In this document: piece after piece, positions 8,283-17,263 of the stretch | Numbering within the stretch: position 1 is the first letter of the stretch | Layout of the letters: each line of letters opens with the position of its first letter | NCBI GenBank assembly: GCA_965261065.1 | Contig: OZ253444.1 | Location: forward strand, 7,936,001-8,000,000 | From: JAKZVK01 sp965261065 | GTDB lineage: Bacteria; Acidobacteriota; Terriglobia; Bryobacterales; UBA6623 | Direction: 5' to 3' | Length of the DNA: 64,000 nt | The notes under the pieces: model-generated | The model's input: the letters and a program-made list of their open reading frames with translations, nothing else | Told to the model about the DNA's origin: nothing | The model's database searches: none | Translations under genes and position numbers: made by a program

Positions 8283-9617
8283 CTACCGCCCCTGCCGAGT
8301 GGCGACCCGGCACTCGATCGACGGATGGAGGTTGACGACGCCCGCCAACGGCCGCGAGTCAACCACCTGGAAGGCAATGACGTCGTCGAGCCAATCGTGG
8401 CTGTGGCCGGTGTCGTACTGCGTGGCGACCGTGAGCGTGTATTCCTGTGCCGTCAGCCAGCACTCGAAGGTGAAATCCACCTCGACGACGTCGCCTTGGC
8501 TACAGGGGCCGATCTCGGCGTTTTCGATCAAGGTGTTCGTACCGAAGACATCGAGTCCGGTGCGCGTGCGAATCAGCATGCCGACCATCGGGCCGGGCTG
8601 GTCACCGTGAAACCGCGACGTTACGCGGACGCGCACTACGTCGCCCGCCGTGACCACCCGTGTCGGCTCGCCTTGCGCGTTGAGCAGGTCGACACTGACG
8701 ACTTCGGCCAGACGGTCGCCGTGGCGGTGGCTGTAGTCGAGCGAGACCGTTGTTCTGGCCCCTGCACAGGTGCTTTCCTCCAGCCGCCGCGTCTCTTCCT
8801 CGAATGCCTTTTGCCGCTCCAGAACCGAGCCTACGTAGCGGTTGACGACCATCGCCGGGTCACCCTTTTCTTGAACCCTTCCGTCCTGCAGGAAAACGGC
8901 CCGGTTGCAGATCTGCTTGACCAAACCCAAGTCGTGAGAAACAAAAACGACCGTGACCCCCGAATTCTGCAACTCCTTGAACTTGCGGATGCAGCGATTG
9001 GCGAACACGGCGTCGCCCACCGCCAGCGCCTCGTCGACCACCAGAATATCGGGTTCGACATGGATGGCGGTGGCGAAGGCCAGCCGGACGTACATCCCCG
9101 TCGAGTAGGTCTTTACCGGGCGCTCCAGGAACTCGCCGATGCCGGCGAAGCGTTCGATGGAGGGCATCGCCCGCTCGATCTCAGAGCGGCTCAGGCCCAT
9201 GATCTCGCCGTTGATGAAGACGTTCTCGCGGCCGCTGAACTCGGGGTTGAAGCCGGCGCCCAACTCGAGCAACGCCGCGACCCGGCCTTGCCGGGCGACC
9301 CGCCCCGTGGTCGGTTCAAGAATGCCGCACAGGATTTGCAGCAGCGTGCTCTTGCCGCTGCCGTTCGGTCCGATGATGCCCATCGTCTCGCCCGGCTCGA
9401 CGCGCAGGTCGATGTCGCGGAGGGCCCAGAAGTCCTTGTGTAGCCGGCGATAGCCGAAACACAGCACTTCCTTGAGACGGTCCGCCGGACGGCCGTAGAG
9501 GCGGTAGAGCTTCGAGATGTTGTCGGCGACGAGCAACGTTCGGAGGCCGTTTCGTAAGGGGTGCGAAGTCCGTGAGTTCGGGGCTCGGGGCTCGCTCGGA
9601 TCTCCGACCCGGCTCAA
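8283..9617 (-). CDS. wzt: ABC transporter ATPase for polysaccharide export (Wzt-like)
   Basis: This 444-residue protein starts at a TTG that overlaps the permease stop as TTGA. The N-terminal ATPase domain has Walker A GPNGSGKST (near residue 80), signature TYSTGMYVRLAFA and Walker B ILVVDEAL. After a linker rich in Glu and Arg (about 250-275), the C-terminal 160 residues look like the beta-sandwich Wzt_C domain, which in O-antigen ATPases reads the terminal modification of the glycan. Together with the adjacent ABC-2 permease it should export a finished polysaccharide across the inner membrane. Confidence 0.9.
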   Translation of the reverse strand: MSRVGDPSEPRAPNSRTSHPLRNGLRTLLVADNISKLYRLYGRPADRLKEVLCFGYRRLHKDFWALRDIDLRVEPGETMGIIGPNGSGKSTLLQILCGILEPTTGRVARQGRVAALLELGAGFNPEFSGRENVFINGEIMGLSRSEIERAMPSIERFAGIGEFLERPVKTYSTGMYVRLAFATAIHVEPDILVVDEALAVGDAVFANRCIRKFKELQNSGVTVVFVSHDLGLVKQICNRAVFLQDGRVQEKGDPAMVVNRYVGSVLERQKAFEEETRRLEESTCAGARTTVSLDYSHRHGDRLAEVVSVDLLNAQGEPTRVVTAGDVVRVRVTSRFHGDQPGPMVGMLIRTRTGLDVFGTNTLIENAEIGPCSQGDVVEVDFTFECWLTAQEYTLTVATQYDTGHSHDWLDDVIAFQVVDSRPLAGVVNLHPSIECRVATRQGR

Positions 9618-10825
9618 ATCAAGTCCGAGAACGACCTCTTCAGTTTATAGAACAGGGCGTGGGAGAGAATCAGGAACACTGCGGAGAGGACCGTCCAGAC
9701 GGCGAGCGGTTCCCACGCGGGCGCCACGCCCTCCAGCAAAACCGCGCGATAGGCGGCGACCAGCGAGAACATCGGATTCATCTCGAACAGCCACAGATAG
9801 TTCTGTGGTAGCGAGGCCACCGGGAAGCAGATCGGCGTCGTGAAGAACCAGACGGTCAGCATGAAGCCGATCAATTGTCCCAGGTCACGGAAGAACACCC
9901 CCAGCACGGCCAGAAACCACGCCAGCCCGAGTGTCAGCAGGAATTGCGGAACCAGCAGCACGGGAAGATACAGAGCGGTGGCGCGGAGATCGCGGCCGAA
10001 ATAGAGCACGGCGCCGATAAAGATGACGACACCGAAGGCCTGGCTGACAAGGCCGGCCATGGTCAGGTTCACCGGCAGGATCTCGACCGGAAATACCAGC
10101 TTCTTGACAAAGTTCGCGTGCTCGATCACAACGCCCGGCGCCCGGCCGAGAGCCTCGCTCAACGCGAGCCAGGGCAACATCCCGGCCAGGAAGTACAGCA
10201 CGAAGTTGCTTGGGTGGCCGTCATCGCCGAACCGTGTCCGTAGCACGACGCCGAAGACGAAGGTGTAGGTGAGCATCATCATCAGCGGATGGATAACGGT
10301 CCAGAACAACCCGCCGAACGAGCCACGATAGCGCCCCAGAATGTCACGCTTGACCATCGACCGGATCAGCGAGCGGTGTTGCCAAATGGTGCGGAAGGGC
10401 GCCGCTAGGGCCCATGCCGCCCCTTGCCGCAGTCGCGCCCAGCGCTGCCGCGCGAGCGTCGTCATCACGCTGCGTGCGAACTGCACGACGCCGTCCCTCA
10501 CTTCGGCGTCGATGAGAAGGAACTTCGAGCCGCGTTCGTACGACCAACCTTCCGTGTTGCCCACCGGGGAGACGTAGACACGATAGCGTCCCGGCTCGGC
10601 GGGCAACTTCACGGATAATTCGATGCGGGCGCCGTCCGGCATGGGAGCCGCCGAACGAAGTCCCTCGGTAATCAGGTTCCGGCTGTCGGCGCCGAAGATT
10701 TGGTAGCCGGCCGCGTAGCTCTCGCCATTGGCGCCCGCTTTCGCTTCCTCGGCCAGCGTCAACTCGACATCGAGGCTGCTGCCTCCGCCTCGTTCGACCT
10801 TCCAGTCGGAGTAGGGGGTCGTCAC
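9614..10825 (-). CDS. wzm: ABC-2 polysaccharide export permease with N-terminal sandwich-like domain
   Basis: This is a 403-residue protein with a GTG start overlapping the upstream stop as GTGA. Residues 140-403 form a standard ABC2_membrane permease: IRSMVKRDILGRYRGS, then six hydrophobic segments including MMLTYTFVFGVVL. Residues 1-110 are an extra soluble region with beta-strand pattern (RIELSVKLPAEPGRYRVYVS, then FLLIDAEV), similar in flavour to the Wzt C-terminal domain. Ordinary Wzm proteins are about 260 residues, so this is a fusion. The extra part may bind glycan on the cytoplasmic face; that role is inferred. Confidence 0.88.
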   Translation of the reverse strand: MTTPYSDWKVERGGGSSLDVELTLAEEAKAGANGESYAAGYQIFGADSRNLITEGLRSAAPMPDGARIELSVKLPAEPGRYRVYVSPVGNTEGWSYERGSKFLLIDAEVRDGVVQFARSVMTTLARQRWARLRQGAAWALAAPFRTIWQHRSLIRSMVKRDILGRYRGSFGGLFWTVIHPLMMMLTYTFVFGVVLRTRFGDDGHPSNFVLYFLAGMLPWLALSEALGRAPGVVIEHANFVKKLVFPVEILPVNLTMAGLVSQAFGVVIFIGAVLYFGRDLRATALYLPVLLVPQFLLTLGLAWFLAVLGVFFRDLGQLIGFMLTVWFFTTPICFPVASLPQNYLWLFEMNPMFSLVAAYRAVLLEGVAPAWEPLAVWTVLSAVFLILSHALFYKLKRSFSDLI

Positions 10826-12921
10826 TCGGAATCCTCGGCATAGAGGATCGAAGGGAAGCGCTCTCGCACGCCACCGGTCTTCTTGCCCACGGCGTAGATG
10901 ACGTCCTCGCGCAGGTGATCGGGGAGCTTGTATCGCCGCAGCAGATGTGTAACCCAGTCGAACTCGGCGGAGCGGCGGGCGATGTAGGGGCCAGTGTCGA
11001 GATGCTCCACGTCGAAGCCGCCGGCTTCGAACATCTCTTGTACGTCGCGCGGGGCGTATTCACGACTGTGACGCGGGTCGGCTTCGCCGTTCTCGCCGGG
11101 CCGAACGTATTGGTGAAACAGGCCTGGATGGTAGCCCAGCAGCAGGGCCGCCGCGGCGCGTGCGCTGCAAATGTTCGGCGTCGTGAGCACGAGATGGCCG
11201 CCGGGCTTGAGGATGCGATTCACCTCCCCCATCAGATGCATCGGGTCGTGGGACAAGTGCTCGAGCAGCTCGCAGCAGAGCACGGTCGAAAAACATTCGT
11301 CGGGGTACGGGTAGTCATCCTTTTCCGCGTCGAAAAGATCCAGATCGCACTCGAACACCTCGCCGGTTTTGGAGGTGACGCTGTTGTGGTCGGTCCGCCC
11401 GGCCGGGCCCAGGTAGCTGCCGCACACTTCGCCGTAGCCGAGCTTGCTCTTGAGAGCGGGCGTGATATGCATGTAGGCGCCCATTTCGAGGATGCGGTCG
11501 CCGTTCTCGCCGGGAGGCGTCAACTCGAGGGTGCGCACGAGCCGCGTCAAATGCTTCTCGACGTACGAGAGGCGGTCCGGGGAGCCTTCGCAGAAGCCTA
11601 GAATGTAGTCGCTTAGGGGAGATTCAGGTTTGGGGGAAGGCGCAGTCGTGGGCGGGCTCTCGCCAACCGCAGCATTCACCGTTCCGACTGATCCATGCTC
11701 GCCGGCGGCCGTCGCGGCAACCGCATCTTCGGGGGCGTCGCTCTCGGCCTCCGCCCGCCCCGCGATGACGGCTTCAATCCAGCGGGCGTACCGCTCCGCC
11801 ACGCCGTCCCAACTGCACTCGGTCGCAACCCAGTGCCGGGCGCGCGCGCCCATCGTCTCGCCGACCTCGGGCCGTGCGCATAGTAATTGCAGGTAGTCGG
11901 TGATCAGATCGACTTCGCCGTCGCCGACAGCGACCTTGAAGCAGATCTCGTCACTCAACTCTGAGAACGCTCCCACGTCCGACACCAACACCGCGCGGCC
12001 GAGGCCGAGCGCGCGTAGCAAGGTCCCCGACGTTTCTCCCGCCGTCGGGTAGCGTAGGTTCAGGCAGATGTCGGCCGCGCCGATCGATTCGGCCAGCACG
12101 TCGATGGGAACGTAGCCCAACACCCTGACGTGGCGCTCCAGGCCCAACTGCGCGATCTGCTGGCGGACGGGATAGTCGGCGTGCTCCTCGCCGACCAGGA
12201 TCATGCGCGCCCGCGAATCCATTTGCACCAGCCGCTGCATGGCGCGCAGCGATTCGGAGATGCGCTTGTACGGCTTGAGAAACCCGAAGATCCCGATCAG
12301 CGGCGTCGTCTCGTCTACGCCCAACTCCGCGCGCCGCTTGTTGCGATTCACTTCCGGGATCCAGGCGCCGTGCGGGATCCTCTTCACCGCAACACCGAGC
12401 CCGGTTCCGGCCACCGCGTTGACCATGAAGCGGCTGTGGACGATCAACGCCCGGCTACTCTCGATCAGCCGCCGGTTCATCGCCACGCCCTCGTAATCAG
12501 GGCCGGCTTCCAGCGCCTTCACGCGGCAGGCGAACTCGAGCGCCTCGCTTCCGCCGTCGTATTCGGCTTCGCGCAGGTAGGCGTCCCAGTCACCCTTGCG
12601 GATCGTGATGTCGGCCAGTAGGTGATGCAGGTTGAACTCGTGCAGCACGACGATGCCGGGATGCCGTATCGCCATCTCGTAGATATAGCCGTGATGTGGG
12701 TTGTTGCCGACGTGGTAGACCGTGGCGTCGAATTCCTCGGGACGATACTCGGTGTAGGGGCGGATTGGGATCTGCACCCCCGGCCCAAAGCCATCCGCCT
12801 GGTAGTCGTCGATGAAGACCTCGATGGAACCATGCCGCGCCAGCGGCGGCAGCAGCGCCTCGGAGTAGTCTGAGATGCCGCAGCGGGCCGGGTTCAGCGG
12901 CGTGAAGACGGCAAGCCTCAT
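10822..12921 (-). CDS. Bifunctional GT4 glycosyltransferase-methyltransferase
   Basis: This 699-residue protein joins two enzymes. Residues 1-395 are a GT4-type glycosyltransferase; the conserved segments LIGIFGFLKPYKR, LGYVPIDVLAESIGAADI and the donor-site stretch TAGETSGTLLRALGLGRAV are visible. After an Ala- and Glu-rich linker (about 395-450), residues 455-690 are a SAM-dependent methyltransferase with DRILEMGAYMH, a CCELLEHLSHDP segment and LKPGGHLVLTTPN. It probably adds and then methylates a sugar on the exported glycan, which would provide a chain-terminating group of the kind Wzt_C domains read. It overlaps both neighbours by 4 nt. Confidence 0.85.
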   Translation of the reverse strand: MRLAVFTPLNPARCGISDYSEALLPPLARHGSIEVFIDDYQADGFGPGVQIPIRPYTEYRPEEFDATVYHVGNNPHHGYIYEMAIRHPGIVVLHEFNLHHLLADITIRKGDWDAYLREAEYDGGSEALEFACRVKALEAGPDYEGVAMNRRLIESSRALIVHSRFMVNAVAGTGLGVAVKRIPHGAWIPEVNRNKRRAELGVDETTPLIGIFGFLKPYKRISESLRAMQRLVQMDSRARMILVGEEHADYPVRQQIAQLGLERHVRVLGYVPIDVLAESIGAADICLNLRYPTAGETSGTLLRALGLGRAVLVSDVGAFSELSDEICFKVAVGDGEVDLITDYLQLLCARPEVGETMGARARHWVATECSWDGVAERYARWIEAVIAGRAEAESDAPEDAVAATAAGEHGSVGTVNAAVGESPPTTAPSPKPESPLSDYILGFCEGSPDRLSYVEKHLTRLVRTLELTPPGENGDRILEMGAYMHITPALKSKLGYGEVCGSYLGPAGRTDHNSVTSKTGEVFECDLDLFDAEKDDYPYPDECFSTVLCCELLEHLSHDPMHLMGEVNRILKPGGHLVLTTPNICSARAAAALLLGYHPGLFHQYVRPGENGEADPRHSREYAPRDVQEMFEAGGFDVEHLDTGPYIARRSAEFDWVTHLLRRYKLPDHLREDVIYAVGKKTGGVRERFPSILYAEDSE

Positions 12922-13679
12922 TGCAACAGCTTGAGCGAAAAGGTCCCGAGGTCAAACGGGATGCGCATCAGCAGCGGCGTCCGGGCCTGGTCTTTGCCGA
13001 CGAAGATCTCGAAGCTGCGTTGCGAGTTGGGACCGGTCAGCTCCACGAGCATGCGGTCGGCCATCGAACGCTTCCCTGCGGCCCCCACCTCGATGGACTC
13101 GGCGTAGGTCGCCACGACTTGATACTGGGGGCCGAAATTGAGATCATCCGGCGGCGGGACGCGGCCCGCCGCCAATTCGCTCCGCAAATAGTATAGGAAG
13201 GCCAGCCCGTCGCGGCCACAAGGCGGGATGTCGACCTCTTCGAGGTTGGCCCCGGCGATGCTCCGGCGGGCCTTGAGCTTCTTCTGGTCGTAGGCGACGC
13301 TCTCATCGAGCTTCTTCTCGCCATGGCGGACTTTCTTGATCAACTCTTTCGAGCAAAGCTCGCCGTCGGTGCGCGAGCGGTACTCGTCATCGATATTCAT
13401 CGTAGGCAACGCGGCATTGATGACCGCTTCGAACGACCATCCCTCGCCGTCTTTCATCGCCGTGAACTGGGCCTCGCCCAAGCTCAGCCCGCTTGGCCAA
13501 GTGATTTCGTAAACCAGGCTCTCTTGGTGAACGAAGGGAGGCGCCTGAGACAGAGCCGGCAGCGCAAAGACGGCCACGAAGGCGGCAAGCACCGCGAGAC
13601 GCCGTACCTTCGCCGAGACCTTCTTTCCGGCTTGCAAAATGGAGAGCAACGGGAGCAAACGGTGGCGGCCCCGGTTCAA
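12918..13679 (-). CDS. DUF3108 exported protein within the polysaccharide operon
   Basis: I prefer a TTG start at 13679, which overlaps the stop of the glycosyltransferase upstream as TTGA with GGAG 11-12 bases before it; this gives 253 residues. The N-terminus contains a signal-type helix, RRLAVLAAFVAVFALPALSQA. The mature part (FVHQESLVYEITWPSGLSLG, later YLRSELAAGR) fits DUF3108, a periplasmic or outer-membrane-linked beta-rich family of unknown role. The stop overlaps the next start as ATGA. Its placement inside a coupled glycan operon suggests a role in periplasmic handling of the polysaccharide (inferred). Confidence 0.7.
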   Translation of the reverse strand: MNRGRHRLLPLLSILQAGKKVSAKVRRLAVLAAFVAVFALPALSQAPPFVHQESLVYEITWPSGLSLGEAQFTAMKDGEGWSFEAVINAALPTMNIDDEYRSRTDGELCSKELIKKVRHGEKKLDESVAYDQKKLKARRSIAGANLEEVDIPPCGRDGLAFLYYLRSELAAGRVPPPDDLNFGPQYQVVATYAESIEVGAAGKRSMADRMLVELTGPNSQRSFEIFVGKDQARTPLLMRIPFDLGTFSLKLLQ

Positions 13680-14821
13680 CGAACCGCCATCTCCTTCCGC
13701 TCTGAAACCCGACTGTGTTCGGATGCCACCTGGGAGTAGACGTCGAGTGTTTGGCGCGCCGTCTCGCGCCAATGGAAGTGTCTCGACCGTTGCAGGCTCA
13801 GCTTCGCCATACGCTGCGAGAGATCCTTGTCAATAAGCAGGTCGCCGATCGCTCGGACCTGCTCTTCAATCGAATGCGGATCGAACAGCAGCGCCGCGCC
13901 GTCGACCACTTCCGGCAGCGCCGTCACCGACGAGCACACGACGGGGCATCCGCAAGCCATCGCCTCCACCGCCGGCAGGCCGAACCCTTCGTATAGCGAG
14001 GGGAAGACGAAAACGTCCGCCGCGTTGTAGAGCAGCGGAAGCAGCTCGTCGTCCACGAAATCGGTAATCACGATCCGCTCGGCCAGGCCCGAGCGACGGA
14101 TCTCGTCGTCCACCTTCCGCGCGAACCACGTCCGCTTGCCGACCAGCACCAGACGGTGAGGCAGATGCGGATACTTGGCCAGCAATTCCCGAAACGCGCG
14201 GACTAGGCTGATCTGATTCTTGCGCGGATGCCAATCACCCACGTTGAGGATGAAAGGACCAATCGCGCCCAGTTTGTCGGCCACCAGCCGCATCGCCCTT
14301 TCGCGATTAATGGGACGGAAGTACTCTTCCGCCGCCAGGTAGGTGACCGTGATCTCGTCGGGGTCGATGCCGAAGACTCGCGAGATTCTCTCGCGCGAGT
14401 ATTCGCTGATCGTGATGATCTTTGTTGCGCGCTGCAGGGTGTGACGCGTCGAAAGCTGAAGCTGCATCATGCGGGGCCGGGTGAAGTACTCGGGATGCTC
14501 CATGAAGCTGACGTCGTGCACGGTGACCACAATCGGCACCGGACAACGCAGCGGCGCGGTGTACTGCACGTGAAGCAGGTCCGGACGGTCCTGCTTCAAC
14601 CTCTGGCTCAGCTCGACGCCCAGGCGCACGAACGGGTTCTGCGAAACCGTCCGCTGAGAGAAGCCCCCCGGAATCCAGCCGTTCGTGTCTCCGCCCGAGA
14701 CATACGTAATGAACTGCGACTCGGGCTCGAGCAGGGCGTAGCGGCTCAGCAGGTTCCGAACGTAAACTTCGTTCCCCGTCAGTCGCTGACCGATCGCGTG
14801 AGCGTCAACGGCAACCCGCAT
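13676..14821 (-). CDS. GT4 family glycosyltransferase
   Basis: This is a 381-residue GT-B fold enzyme. The N-terminal acceptor domain starts MRVAVDAHAIGQRLTGNEVY. The donor domain has FILNVGDWHPRKNQISLVRAF and the C-terminal donor-site stretch SLYEGFGLPAVEAMACGCPV, which includes the conserved EGFGLPxxE of family GT4. It transfers a sugar from a nucleotide donor during repeat-unit assembly on the cytoplasmic face. Its stop overlaps the DUF3108 start (TTGA), and it lies 20 bp from the next glycosyltransferase. Linkage and sugar specificity cannot be read. Confidence 0.88.
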   Translation of the reverse strand: MRVAVDAHAIGQRLTGNEVYVRNLLSRYALLEPESQFITYVSGGDTNGWIPGGFSQRTVSQNPFVRLGVELSQRLKQDRPDLLHVQYTAPLRCPVPIVVTVHDVSFMEHPEYFTRPRMMQLQLSTRHTLQRATKIITISEYSRERISRVFGIDPDEITVTYLAAEEYFRPINRERAMRLVADKLGAIGPFILNVGDWHPRKNQISLVRAFRELLAKYPHLPHRLVLVGKRTWFARKVDDEIRRSGLAERIVITDFVDDELLPLLYNAADVFVFPSLYEGFGLPAVEAMACGCPVVCSSVTALPEVVDGAALLFDPHSIEEQVRAIGDLLIDKDLSQRMAKLSLQRSRHFHWRETARQTLDVYSQVASEHSRVSERKEMAVR

Positions 14822-14841
14822 AGTTAAGAGTATTGTCGCAC

Positions 14842-16143
14842 CTAGACCGCCGCCGCGTGCGGCGGGGCGGAAAAGAGTCTTTCGAATTCAGCGGCCAGCG
14901 TTTTCCAGGCCTGCGGCCAGCACAGTTCTTGCTCAAACGTTCGCCGCCCGGCCTGCCCCACACGCCGCCGGAGGTCCTGATCCTCGAGCAGGGAACGCAC
15001 CGCGCTCGCCATCGACTCGGCCCCGTCGGCGATCAAGATGTTCTCTCCATCTTCGGCCGGCAACCCTTCGGCGCCGATCGTCGTCGAAACCACGGCTCGG
15101 CCCGCGGCCCAAGCCTCTACAATCTTGACGCGCGTCCCGCTACCGGCGAGCAGGGGAACGACCACCACCTTCGCGCGCGCCAACTCTTCCACTGCGTCCG
15201 GAACCGGACCCGTTTTCTCGATGCGCGGGTCGCCTTCGGTATCCGAGCGAACCGCCCACTCGTTCTTGCCGACCAGTAGCCAGCGCAACGTGGGGTCCGC
15301 ATCCCGCAGCAACGGCCAGACTTCGCGGCCGAAGTATCGCACGGCTGTGACGTTGGGATGGTACTCCAGGTTGCCCGAAAAGGCGATGATGTTCTCCTCT
15401 TCGACCACAGGTTGCGGCGCCTTGGGCAAGGTGTTGGGGAAGACGGTAACGTTTGCTTTGGGCGCGATGGCCCGGACCCGCTCACGGTCCTGGGCCGAAG
15501 CCGTCAACACCAAGTCGAACCGGGGAAGAAGCTCCCGCTCCATGCCTCTGGCTCTCGGTTCGAACCACCCGTGCGCCACGTTCTGCGGCCACGGCTCGCT
15601 CCGTGCGCAACTGTGATGCAGCGCCGACTCTACGTTATGCAAATCAAGCACCAATCGCTCGCAACGGCTTCGTAGTACCTTTATGTACGGCGCGCACCAG
15701 AAGTGCTCGATAACACCCACCGAGTAGCGGCTTTGCCCCAGGTACTGCGCCCCCAGATCTGTCGCAACAACTCGCGATACCTGATCGAGACTGTCGCGTC
15801 CGCAGAAGCGGTCGGTCAGCGGCAACGCGCCCCGCAGCAGCCGGCTGACGTTGCGGCCGATTCGGGCGGCCCTGCCGCGGCTGTGACGCGGCAGGGATAC
15901 CACCGTGGTCCTCTCGGCGACGCCGTCGGGCTGAGCAAACTGGTGCCCGCTTTGCCCCGCTTCCTGGAACGTGACTAGGTGAACCCGGAACCGGTCCGAC
16001 AGGAACCGCAGCAAGCTAGCCGAACGCAGCGGCCCCCCGCCAGCGAGCGGGAAGGGCGGTTCCGCCGACAGAAAAAGCGCCCGTTCGCGTTCGGGCGACG
16101 GTGGGTGTTCAGAAACGGCGGATGGTTTCCCTGTAGACGTCAC
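14842..16143 (-). CDS. GT4-type glycosyltransferase
   Basis: This 433-residue protein starts with GTG, 35 nt inside the end of the upstream glycosyltransferase. The N-terminal domain contains ALFLSAEPPFPLAGGGPLRS. The donor half includes IIAFSGNLEYHPNV, RWLLVGKN and PLLAGSGTRVKIVEAWAAGR, the GSGTRxKxxE variant of the GT4 donor loop. It is part of the same coupled block and probably elongates the same glycan. It is divergent from the two neighbouring GT4 enzymes, which are closer to each other. Confidence 0.85.
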   Translation of the reverse strand: MTSTGKPSAVSEHPPSPERERALFLSAEPPFPLAGGGPLRSASLLRFLSDRFRVHLVTFQEAGQSGHQFAQPDGVAERTTVVSLPRHSRGRAARIGRNVSRLLRGALPLTDRFCGRDSLDQVSRVVATDLGAQYLGQSRYSVGVIEHFWCAPYIKVLRSRCERLVLDLHNVESALHHSCARSEPWPQNVAHGWFEPRARGMERELLPRFDLVLTASAQDRERVRAIAPKANVTVFPNTLPKAPQPVVEEENIIAFSGNLEYHPNVTAVRYFGREVWPLLRDADPTLRWLLVGKNEWAVRSDTEGDPRIEKTGPVPDAVEELARAKVVVVPLLAGSGTRVKIVEAWAAGRAVVSTTIGAEGLPAEDGENILIADGAESMASAVRSLLEDQDLRRRVGQAGRRTFEQELCWPQAWKTLAAEFERLFSAPPHAAAV

Positions 16144-17206
16144 GAGTCCGCTGTGCCGTCCTCCGCCAACTGAATTCGGAGGCGCGGCGTATCCCCTGCT
16201 CTCGAAGCTTCAACTGCGATTCAGAACTCGTAACGACACGCAGAATCGCTCCGCTCAATGCGTCCGTAGACGTCACGTCGACTTGAACCGCAGCCCCGCT
16301 TGCCACTTCGCTAATCGCGGGGTCTCGCGAGGTAATCACCGGCACGCCCGCCTTCATCGCTTCGAGGACGGGGAGACCGAATCCCTCGTACAGGCTAGGA
16401 TAAACGAACGCAACCGCGCCCGACAACAAACCCATCATCTGCGCATCCGGCAACGGGCCATGGATTCGCAAACCGGTTTCCGGGGAAATCGCCGCGGCCT
16501 CTTCGCCGTGCGCGCCGACCAGGATGAGCGAGAGATCCGGCAGCCGTTGCCGGGCCCTTCGCCACGATTCGATCAGCCGCCCTATATTCTTGCGCTTTTC
16601 GCGGGCGCCGACGAACAGTAAATACGGTCGGGTCGGGGCGGATGCGCCCAAGGAAACAGTCCCGCTGTCGGATCCCGACCGCCCCTGCGTCTCGAAGGGC
16701 GCCAAATGAGCCGCCCGCACACGCGACCGGGCAACGTCAAACGTCCCGGCCAACTCGTCTCGAATCGCCTCGGTGTGGGTCAAGATCAAGGTCGCCAGCC
16801 GGAGTACGGATCGCGCCCGGTTGCGAACACGCTCGGAGCCCGGAGGGCGCAGCGGCCCGGCCTTCCAAGGGGACAGATCGTGGAAGCTCATCACCGAAGG
16901 AATGAGCGGAAGGTACGGTACCGAGAAGTCCGTGCCGTGGAAGACATCAACGCCTAGCCGCTGAAGTTCCCACGGCAGCCCGCTCAGCCACCACATGCCG
17001 GCCAGCCCGCCCCAGGGCGACCGCCGCGCGAAGACATTGGGAAAGCCTCGCAGCTCTTCGGGCCAAGTCCACGACGCTGGGTCGGTGACCAGGTGATATT
17101 CGTCGCCGGGAAACTGTTGAGCAAGTGCGCGGACGAGTTCGATGACGTAGCGGCGAGTCCCTCCAAACGGGACTGTCAGTGGCGTGGCATCAAGGGCGAC
17201 CCGCAA
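16109..17206 (-). CDS. GT4 family glycosyltransferase, likely TTG start
   Basis: The open frame continues upstream through the inverted-repeat element at 17264-17592. The conserved protein begins at a TTG at 17206 (MRVALDATPLTVPFGGTRRY), with AAGGGA 7 bases before it, so I use that start (365 residues). Motifs are YLLFVGAREKRKNIGRLIESW and the donor stretch SLYEGFGLPVLEAMKAGVPV. It matches the GT4 enzyme at 13676 in layout. The mobile element between it and the rmlA-like gene probably disturbs transcription from upstream. Confidence 0.85.
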   Translation of the reverse strand: MRVALDATPLTVPFGGTRRYVIELVRALAQQFPGDEYHLVTDPASWTWPEELRGFPNVFARRSPWGGLAGMWWLSGLPWELQRLGVDVFHGTDFSVPYLPLIPSVMSFHDLSPWKAGPLRPPGSERVRNRARSVLRLATLILTHTEAIRDELAGTFDVARSRVRAAHLAPFETQGRSGSDSGTVSLGASAPTRPYLLFVGAREKRKNIGRLIESWRRARQRLPDLSLILVGAHGEEAAAISPETGLRIHGPLPDAQMMGLLSGAVAFVYPSLYEGFGLPVLEAMKAGVPVITSRDPAISEVASGAAVQVDVTSTDALSGAILRVVTSSESQLKLREQGIRRASEFSWRRTAQRTRDVYRETIRRF

Positions 17207-17233
17207 CGCACTATCCCTTCGCCGAACTCGTTG

Positions 17234-17255
17234 GGGTGGACCGCTGCGTCCACCC
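17234..17255. repeat. Short palindromic repeat, second copy
   Basis: The arms GGGTGGAC and GTCCACCC flank CGCTGC. This is the reverse complement of the hairpin at 3453-3474. It lies 28 bp upstream of the glycosyltransferase TTG start and 9 bp before the left end of the inverted-repeat element. Confidence 0.5.
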
Positions 17256-17263
17256 ACCAGTGG

